Origin: Deltaproteobacteria bacterium
Lineage (GTDB): Bacteria; Desulfobacterota; Binatia; UTPRO1
Assembly (NCBI GenBank): GCA_020852955.1
Contig: JADYZW010000051.1
Coordinates: forward strand, 124,001-188,000
Length of the DNA stretch: 64,000 nucleotides
Reading direction: 5' to 3'
Below are positions 58,892 to 64,000 of the stretch, in pieces; within the stretch, counting starts at the first letter, position 1; every line of letters begins with the position of its first letter. The notes beneath the pieces are model-generated. The model did no database searches. It was not told where the DNA came from and worked only from the letters and a program-made list of their open reading frames with translations. A program made the position numbers and the translations under genes.

Positions 58892-59357
58892 GGTCCTTGA
58901 GTCCGCCGAGCAGCTCGGACATGGACGCGCCGACGTGGGGATGGGTGACGTGCGGCGCGAGCTCCGCGAGCGGCATCAACACGAAGCGCCGCTTGTGCAT
59001 TTCGGGATGCGGGATCTTGAGGTTCTTCTTGTTGACGGTCTGGTTGTCGATCAGGAGGAGGTCGATGTCGATGATGCGCGAGCCCCAGCGCTTGCCGGCG
59101 ACGCGCTTGCGGCCCATGGCCTTCTCGATCGCGAGCGCCTGCTTCAGGAACGCCTCGGGCGCGAGCTCGGTCTCGATTTCGAGGACGCTGTTGATGAACC
59201 ACGTTTTGGCGTTGCCGTGCGGCTCGCTCTCGTAGAGCGACGACGCCTTCACGATGCGCGTGTCCGGCAGCTCGGCGAGGCGCTCCTCGGCCTCGCGGAG
59301 GTTCGCTTTGCGATCTCCGAGATTGGAGCCGAGACCTACGTAGACCCGCTGCGCCAT
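58863..59357 (-). CDS. folK: 2-amino-4-hydroxy-6-hydroxymethyldihydropteridine pyrophosphokinase (HPPK)
   Basis: A 164-residue HPPK, which transfers pyrophosphate from ATP to hydroxymethyldihydropterin in folate synthesis. The N-terminus VYVGLGSNLGDRKANLREA and signature KRWGSRIIDIDLLLIDNQTV, with the two Mg-binding Asp, are intact, as is IPHPEMHKRRFVLMPLAELAP. The ATG at 59357 is well placed. Its 3' end overlaps the end of the convergent PilB fusion by 29 bases. It lies 43 bases after dapL and is probably the last gene of that run. Confidence 0.95.
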   Translation of the reverse strand: MAQRVYVGLGSNLGDRKANLREAEERLAELPDTRIVKASSLYESEPHGNAKTWFINSVLEIETELAPEAFLKQALAIEKAMGRKRVAGKRWGSRIIDIDLLLIDNQTVNKKNLKIPHPEMHKRRFVLMPLAELAPHVTHPHVGASMSELLGGLKDPKKVMLTRP

Positions 59358-59400
59358 CGTCGCTGTCGTGTCCCTCGCGTCCGGCCGGAGCCGGGGCGTC

Positions 59401-60570
59401 TCAGAGTTTGAGTGTCTTCAACCGTTCCACGGCTTCCGCGAGCCGTGGCGTCGCCACCGTCAGACTGAAGCGGATGTAGCCTTCGCCGGCGGCCCCGAAT
59501 CCGCTGCCCGGCGTCGCGACGACGCCGACGTCCTGCAGGAGCTTGGCGACGAGGCTCGTCGACGTGAAGCCGCGCGGGCAGGCTACCCACACGTAGAAGG
59601 TGCCGCGCATGGGCTGCGCCTCGAGGCCGAGGCTCTTCAGGGCCGGCAGGATCATGTCGCGCCGCTCGCGATAGAGATCGCGCATCTTCGCGACCGGCGT
59701 CTGGTCGCCGCCGAGCGCCGCGATGCCGGCCTCCTGGACCGCCTGGAAGATGCCGGAGTCGACGTTGGTCTTGACCTTGCCGAGGCCCGCGACGAGGGCG
59801 CGGTTGCCGGCGGCGAAGCCGACGCGCCAGCCGGTCATGTTGTAGGTCTTCGAGAGCGAGTGGAACTCGATGGCGAGGTCGCGCGCGCCGGGCGTCGCGA
59901 GGAAGCTCGGCGGCGGCTCGTCGAAGTAGATCTCCGAATAGGCGTTGTCGTGGGCGACGATGATGCTATGGCGATCGGCGAAGGCGACGACGTCCGCGAA
60001 GAACTCGCGCGAGGCGAGGGCGCCCGTCGGGTTGTTCGGGTAGCCGATCCACAAGAGCTTCGCGCGCTTCGCGACCTCCTCCGGGATCGCCCGCAGGTCG
60101 GGGAGGAAGCCGTGCTCGGCGCGGAGCGGCATCGGGTAGACGGTGCCGCCGTTGAATTGCGTTCCGATCGCGTACACCGGGTAGCCGGGATCGGGGACGA
60201 GAACGATGTCGCCGGGATCGACGAAGGCGACCGCCATGTTCGCGATGCCTTCCTTGGAGCCGATCAGGGACACGATCTCGGTTGCGGGATCGACCGTCAC
60301 CGCGAAGCGCTTCTCGAGATAGCTCGCGGCGGCGTCGCGGAAGCTCGGCATGCCCTCGTAGTCCGGGTAACGGTGGTTCGCCGGACGGGTCGCGGCTTCC
60401 TGCAGCGCCGCGACGATGTGGGGAAACGTCGGGCTGTCCGGGTCGCCGATGCCGAGGCTGATGAGGTCGACGCCGCGCGCCGCGACCTCCTTCTTCATGC
60501 GGTCGATCTCGGCGAAGAGATACGGTGGAAGCTTCCGAATTCTCTCGGCAGGAAGGATACTTACGGGCAC
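59401..60570 (-). CDS. dapL: LL-diaminopimelate aminotransferase
   Basis: A 389-residue fold-type I aminotransferase of the DapL kind: RIRKLPPYLFAEIDRMKKEVAARGVDLISLGIGDPDSPTFPHIV start region, PDYEGMPSFRDAAA, IGSKEGIANMAVAFVDPGD, GYPVYAIGTQFNGGTVYP, YPNNPTGALA, HDNAYSEIYFDE, the PLP lysine in FHSLSKTYNMTGWRVGF and a C-terminal VVATPGSGFGAAGEGYIRFSL. It converts tetrahydrodipicolinate directly to LL-diaminopimelate, bypassing DapD/C/E. The GTG at 60570 with a GGGGAG ribosome site fits the family N-terminus better than the longer ATG-less frame. dapB, dapA and dapF follow upstream on the same strand. Confidence 0.9.
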   Translation of the reverse strand: MPVSILPAERIRKLPPYLFAEIDRMKKEVAARGVDLISLGIGDPDSPTFPHIVAALQEAATRPANHRYPDYEGMPSFRDAAASYLEKRFAVTVDPATEIVSLIGSKEGIANMAVAFVDPGDIVLVPDPGYPVYAIGTQFNGGTVYPMPLRAEHGFLPDLRAIPEEVAKRAKLLWIGYPNNPTGALASREFFADVVAFADRHSIIVAHDNAYSEIYFDEPPPSFLATPGARDLAIEFHSLSKTYNMTGWRVGFAAGNRALVAGLGKVKTNVDSGIFQAVQEAGIAALGGDQTPVAKMRDLYRERRDMILPALKSLGLEAQPMRGTFYVWVACPRGFTSTSLVAKLLQDVGVVATPGSGFGAAGEGYIRFSLTVATPRLAEAVERLKTLKL

Positions 60571-60737
60571 CGTCTCGCTCCCCTTCGTGACGACAGCGCG
60601 CCGCCAGGATCCTCCAGCAGACACGCAAAGCCGATCGAGGAGCCGCTACTTAGCCGAACACTCCCGCGAGCACAAGGCGCTCTGCGATTCGTATAAGGCG
60701 GCGCGCCGCGGCCGGCGCCACCCGGACGGGGCGGTGC

Positions 60738-61535
60738 TCAGTCGCGCTCGAGCAGCAGGCTCTGCACCGAGCGGCCGAGGGGGCCGTGCTCGTCGTAGAG
60801 CCGACTCTCGGCGAGGCCGACGCCGAGCGGCTCCGGGAGCGTCGTCGACTCGAGCGCGACCCACTCGCCGGCGGGATGGCGGTGCAGGGAGATCGTGAGG
60901 TCGGGATTGATGAAGCGATACCCGTCGCGGCGGTTCAGCACCCAGCTGATGCCGTTGCCGAAGTCGGCGGCGGCGGCGACCCGCGCGAGCGGCGAGGCCG
61001 CCTCGCCGGCGACCAGCGGCACGCGGAGGCGGATCCAGGCGGTCGCCGGTCCCGGCGCCGCGAACGTGCCGGCGACGAAGCGCATCTCGACGGCGCCGGA
61101 ATGGAACCCCTCGTACCGGATCTGTCCGGCCCACGGCGGCAGGCTGGCCGCGCCGCGGCTCGGCGCCGGCGGCCGGCCGCTCGGCGCCGCGCCTTCGGGC
61201 AGCGGCACGTGTCCGCGCCGGAGGCGGAGCCCGCGCGCGCGTGCGACCTCGACGCTCGTCGCGGCGACGACGAGCGTCGCCTCGACGAGCTGCGCCTTCT
61301 TCCCGGGCCGTGTGAGCCGCGCCGCGAGCCGCAGCGGCGCGATCGGGACCGGACGCAGCAGCTCCACGGTGACTCGCACCACGATCATGGCGTTGCCGCC
61401 CTCGAGCCGCTCGATCGTCCGGGCGAGGAGCGCAGCGGGCGCGCCGCCGTGCTGCGCGTCGGGAGTCCACGGACCGCGCGCGAGGTCCGTGGGGAGGACG
61501 AGGTCGCCGTCGAGCACGAACACGGAATCGCTCAT
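60738..61535 (-). CDS. TesB-like acyl-CoA thioesterase
   Basis: A 265-residue double-hotdog thioesterase. The N-terminal hotdog has DGDLVLPTDLARGPWTPDAQHGGAPAALLA and VVRVTVELLRPVPIAPLRL, the C-terminal one FGNGISWVLNRRDGYRFINPDLTISLHRHPAGEWVALES and DEHGPLGRSVQSLLLER. It would release free acids from acyl-CoA. It is inserted between dapL and dapB on the same strand without any evident link to lysine synthesis. Confidence 0.82.
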   Translation of the reverse strand: MSDSVFVLDGDLVLPTDLARGPWTPDAQHGGAPAALLARTIERLEGGNAMIVVRVTVELLRPVPIAPLRLAARLTRPGKKAQLVEATLVVAATSVEVARARGLRLRRGHVPLPEGAAPSGRPPAPSRGAASLPPWAGQIRYEGFHSGAVEMRFVAGTFAAPGPATAWIRLRVPLVAGEAASPLARVAAAADFGNGISWVLNRRDGYRFINPDLTISLHRHPAGEWVALESTTLPEPLGVGLAESRLYDEHGPLGRSVQSLLLERD

Positions 61536-61729
61536 GGGCGGGAAGGACTAACGGGGCGGCGGAGCTACGGCCAGAGGGCGGCAACGGCGCCGACGCCGGC
61601 CCGGAGATGCGGGCGCAGCGCGTCGGCCCGGGGACGTCGCGTTCTCCCCGAGGTGTCGAGGCGAACGTCGGCTCGCGAATCGTCCGGCGCGCGGTGAAGC
61701 CGGTCGGGTGGCGCGCGGTGACCCGAGCG

Positions 61730-62524
61730 TCAGAGCCCGAGCACGTCGCGCATGCCGTACACGCCCTTCGGCTGACGGGCGAGCCAGAGCGCCGCCCGCA
61801 GCCCCCCACGCGCCAGGCACTCGCGGCTCTGCGCGCGGTGCGCGAGCTCGAGGCGTTCGCCCGCGCCGAGGAAATAGACCGTGTGGTCGCCGACGACGTC
61901 GCCGCCGCGGACCGCGAGCACGCCGAGCTCCTCGTCCTTGCGCGGTCCGGGCTCGCCGTCGCGCCCGAAGACGCCGCGGCCGGCGAGCGGCCGGCCTTGC
62001 GCGGCCGCCGCGACTTCGGCGAGGCGGAGCGCGGTGCCGCTCGGCGCGTCGCGCTTCAGCTTGTGGTGGATCTCGACGACCTCGACGTCGAACGAGGGCC
62101 CGAGCGCCGACACCGCCTGCTCGATCAGACGCTCCAGCACCGCGACGCCGACGCTCATGTTGGGTGCGATGACCGCGCGGGTGTGGGCGGCGAGGGTTTG
62201 CGCGCGCACCCGCTCGTCGAGCGTGAAGCCCGTCGTCCCGACGACGATCGCGGCGCCGGCGTCGGCGGCGACCGCGAGATGCTTCAAGGCCGCTGCCGGA
62301 GCGGTGAAGTCGAGCGTCACGCTGTCCTTCCGCGGTGCGTAGGCGTCGCCCACGGTGACGCCCGCCGCCGCGACGCCCGCGAGCTCGCCCGCGTCGCGGC
62401 CGACCGCGGGATGGCCCGGCGCCTCGACCGCGCTCGCGAGGGTCGCGCCCGGCTCCTCGAGCACGAGGCGCACGAGGAGCCGACCCATGCGTCCGGCGGC
62501 CCCGCAGACGACGATCGGCGTCAC
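61730..62524 (-). CDS. dapB: 4-hydroxy-tetrahydrodipicolinate reductase
   Basis: A 264-residue DapB. The NAD(P) loop is VVCGAAGRMGRLLV, then TLDFTAP, VVGTTGF, APNMSVGVAVL and the active-site block VEIHHKLKRDAPSGTALRLAE with the proton-donating His and Lys. It reduces hydroxy-tetrahydrodipicolinate to tetrahydrodipicolinate. The GTG start overlaps the dapA stop by four bases, so it is translationally coupled. Confidence 0.96.
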   Translation of the reverse strand: MTPIVVCGAAGRMGRLLVRLVLEEPGATLASAVEAPGHPAVGRDAGELAGVAAAGVTVGDAYAPRKDSVTLDFTAPAAALKHLAVAADAGAAIVVGTTGFTLDERVRAQTLAAHTRAVIAPNMSVGVAVLERLIEQAVSALGPSFDVEVVEIHHKLKRDAPSGTALRLAEVAAAAQGRPLAGRGVFGRDGEPGPRKDEELGVLAVRGGDVVGDHTVYFLGAGERLELAHRAQSRECLARGGLRAALWLARQPKGVYGMRDVLGL

Positions 62525-63414
62525 GCCAGCGCTCCCAGGCCGCGCAGCGCCGCGGCGAGCTCGGCGCGGCGTCCGGCGTGCGTCATCGGCACCAGCGGGA
62601 GCCGCAGCTCGTCGCGGCAGAGACCAAGGAGCGCCAGCCCGTGCTTCAACGGGATCGGATTGACCTCGGTGAAGGCCGCGCGCATGAGCGGGAAGAGACG
62701 GCGCTGGAGCGCGCGCGCCTTCGCGAAGTCGCCCGCGAGCGCCGCCGCCGCGAGGTCGGCCATCTCGCGCGGTACGAGGTTCCCGATCGTGGTGATCACG
62801 CCGGCGCCGCCGTTGGCGATGACGGTGAGCGTCGTCGAGTCGTCGCCGGCGTAGATCTCGAAGTCCGCCGGAACGGCGTGGAGGACGTCGAGGGTATGAT
62901 CGAGCTGGTCCGACTCCTTGAGGCCGATGATGTTCGGGTGCGTCGCGAGCTCCGCCACCGTCGCGGCCTCGATCGCCCGGCCGGTCCGGCCGGGGATGTT
63001 GTAGAGGATGATCGGCAGATCGGCCTCGTCGGCGACGCGGAGATAGTGGAGCTTCAAGCCCTCCTGCGTCGGGCGGTTGTAGTAGGGCGAGATCATCAAC
63101 GCCGCGGCGGCGCCGGCCTTCTTCGCCTCGCGCGTGAGCCGCACCGCCTCGGCGGTCGCGTTCGAGCCGGTGCCCGCGATGACCGGGATGCGAGCGCGCG
63201 CCTGCTCGACGACGAAGCGCACCACCTCGCTGTGCTCCTCGTGCGTGAGCGTCGCGGCTTCCCCGCTCGACCCGCAGGGCACGAGCGCCGACGAGCCGCC
63301 GGCGATCTGCCGTTCGATCATCGCGGCGAACGCCTTCCAGTCGATGGCCCCGGCGGTGAAGGGCGTGGCGAGGGCGACCATGGAGCCGCCGAAACGCGTC
63401 GTGCGTGTGGTCAT
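62521..63414 (-). CDS. dapA: 4-hydroxy-tetrahydrodipicolinate synthase
   Basis: A 297-residue aldolase that condenses pyruvate with aspartate semialdehyde. The N-terminus is RFGGSMVALATPFTAGAIDW, then LVPCGSSGEAATLTHEEH, VIAGTGSNATAEAV, SPYYNRPTQEGLKLHY (catalytic Tyr), YNIPGRTG, the Schiff-base Lys in NIIGLKESD and AGDDSTTLTVIANGGAGVIT. ATG 63414 is chosen from homology. It is preceded by dapF (26-base gap) and coupled to dapB. Confidence 0.96.
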   Translation of the reverse strand: MTTRTTRFGGSMVALATPFTAGAIDWKAFAAMIERQIAGGSSALVPCGSSGEAATLTHEEHSEVVRFVVEQARARIPVIAGTGSNATAEAVRLTREAKKAGAAAALMISPYYNRPTQEGLKLHYLRVADEADLPIILYNIPGRTGRAIEAATVAELATHPNIIGLKESDQLDHTLDVLHAVPADFEIYAGDDSTTLTVIANGGAGVITTIGNLVPREMADLAAAALAGDFAKARALQRRLFPLMRAAFTEVNPIPLKHGLALLGLCRDELRLPLVPMTHAGRRAELAAALRGLGALA

Positions 63415-63440
63415 GGTTCGATTCGTCTCCGGGGTTGCGC

Positions 63441-64000
63441 TCAGACGCCGGTCGCGGCGTAGAGCCGATCGAGCTCGACGTCGGCGGTGAAGACCTCGGC
63501 CGCGGCGCCTGTCATGAAGACGCTGCCGCCCGCGACCGGCGCGTCCGCGGCCCGCCACTCGATCTCGAGGTCGCCGCCGCGGAGGTGGATGGTGGCGCGT
63601 CGGTCGGTCCGCCCGGTGAGCACGCCGGCGACGAGCGCCGCGCACGCGCCGGTGCCGCAGGCCATCGTCTCGCCGGAGCCGCGCTCCCAGACGCGGAAAT
63701 CGAGGACCGTCCGCGACCGGACGGCGACGAATTCCGTGTTCACGCGCCGCGGAAAGAACGGGTGGTGCTCGAACCGGGGGCCGATCTTCGCGAGGTCGAG
63801 CGACGCGACCTCGGGCACGAACACCACGCAGTGCGGGTTGCCCATCGAGACGCAGGTGACGTGCCATGTCGTGCCCGCGACCTCGAGCGGCTGGTCGATC
63901 ACGCGCCCCTCGTGCGCGACCGGGATGCGCGGGCCGTCGAGCACGGGAACGCCCATGTCGACGGTGGCGCCCGTCGGCCGCCCGTCGGCGCCGACCGTGA
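63441..64000 (-). CDS. dapF: Diaminopimelate epimerase, C-terminal part (5' end outside window)
   Basis: The visible 186 codons are the C-terminal two thirds of DapF, which converts LL- to meso-diaminopimelate for lysine and peptidoglycan. The frame is open to the last bases of the window, so the true start lies beyond 64000; the internal Met at 63956 is not a start. One catalytic Cys is in ERGSGETMACGTGACAALVAG, and the VSMGNPHCVVFV block is also present. It is the upstream member of the dapF-dapA-dapB run. Confidence 0.94.
   Translation of the reverse strand, partial: TVGADGRPTGATVDMGVPVLDGPRIPVAHEGRVIDQPLEVAGTTWHVTCVSMGNPHCVVFVPEVASLDLAKIGPRFEHHPFFPRRVNTEFVAVRSRTVLDFRVWERGSGETMACGTGACAALVAGVLTGRTDRRATIHLRGGDLEIEWRAADAPVAGGSVFMTGAAAEVFTADVELDRLYAATGV

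Noticed and set aside
1..64000. tRNA, rRNA, CRISPR arrays, insertion sequences, integrases or phage genes
   Set aside because: None seen on reading both strands: no transposase or integrase motifs, no regularly spaced repeats and no tRNA-like T-loop consensus. Short structured RNAs could be missed without covariance searches.

Overview
The window is very GC-rich (visibly about 70% or more), densely packed bacterial DNA with short intergenic gaps, many 4-base ATGA/GTGA overlaps and frequent GTG starts. I see no rRNA, tRNA, CRISPR array, insertion sequence or phage gene, so it reads as ordinary chromosome. The gene mix includes an F420-type luciferase-like oxidoreductase, several acyl-CoA enzymes, sigma-54-type promoters, a PilB-type ATPase fusion, the DapL route to diaminopimelate and an aa3-type oxidase. 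It suggests an aerobic, Gram-negative, deltaproteobacterium-like soil or marine lineage. Candidatus Binatota is my best guess, but it is an inference and was not tested.

Region by region. 1-11.3 kb: YceI protein, amidase, adenylate kinase, PrsW-type protease, F420-type oxidoreductase, a membrane hybrid histidine kinase behind a sigma-54-like promoter, an AlaA-type aminotransferase, an exported unknown and a short-chain dehydrogenase. 11.3-16.4 kb (minus strand): a complete cytochrome c oxidase operon (diheme cytochrome c, a 34-residue membrane peptide, subunits II, I, III, IV, a second subunit III and a small membrane protein). 16.5-28.4 kb: lipid and acyl-CoA enzymes, including a patatin/alpha-beta-hydrolase fusion, an acyl-CoA carboxylase beta subunit, an acyl-CoA dehydrogenase and a patatin/acyltransferase/epimerase cluster, plus a hemerythrin gene broken by one in-frame TGA. 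28.5-30.8 kb: HDOD protein plus sensor kinase. 31-37 kb: sulfotransferase/DUF1214 pair, MFS exporter and a GT39-like glycosyltransferase.

37-51.8 kb contains much of a C2/C4 acyl-CoA module. It has an epimerase, a 3-hydroxybutyryl-CoA dehydrogenase, a methylsuccinyl-CoA dehydrogenase-like enzyme, crotonyl-CoA carboxylase/reductase and a PduO-type cobalamin adenosyltransferase. Together these point to the ethylmalonyl-CoA pathway of acetyl-CoA assimilation, with the AdoCbl-dependent mutases encoded elsewhere. The same stretch holds an acetoin-dehydrogenase-type E1alpha/E1beta/E2 operon, and a divergent pair made of a secreted repeat protein and a secreted sulfatase.

52-64 kb: aldo/keto reductase, a PAS-HisKA-REC protein without an ATPase domain, and a very large fusion of a PilB/GspE ATPase, zinc ribbon, response-regulator receiver and about 600 residues of coiled coil. 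These are followed by folK, dapL, a thioesterase, dapB, dapA and a truncated dapF, which give lysine and peptidoglycan precursors by the aminotransferase route.

The most unusual items are the PilB-receiver-coiled-coil protein with its repeat-containing upstream region, the patatin-hydrolase fusion, the kinase-like protein lacking its catalytic domain, the hemerythrin nonsense codon and a relic duplication of the 5' end of the epimerase gene.
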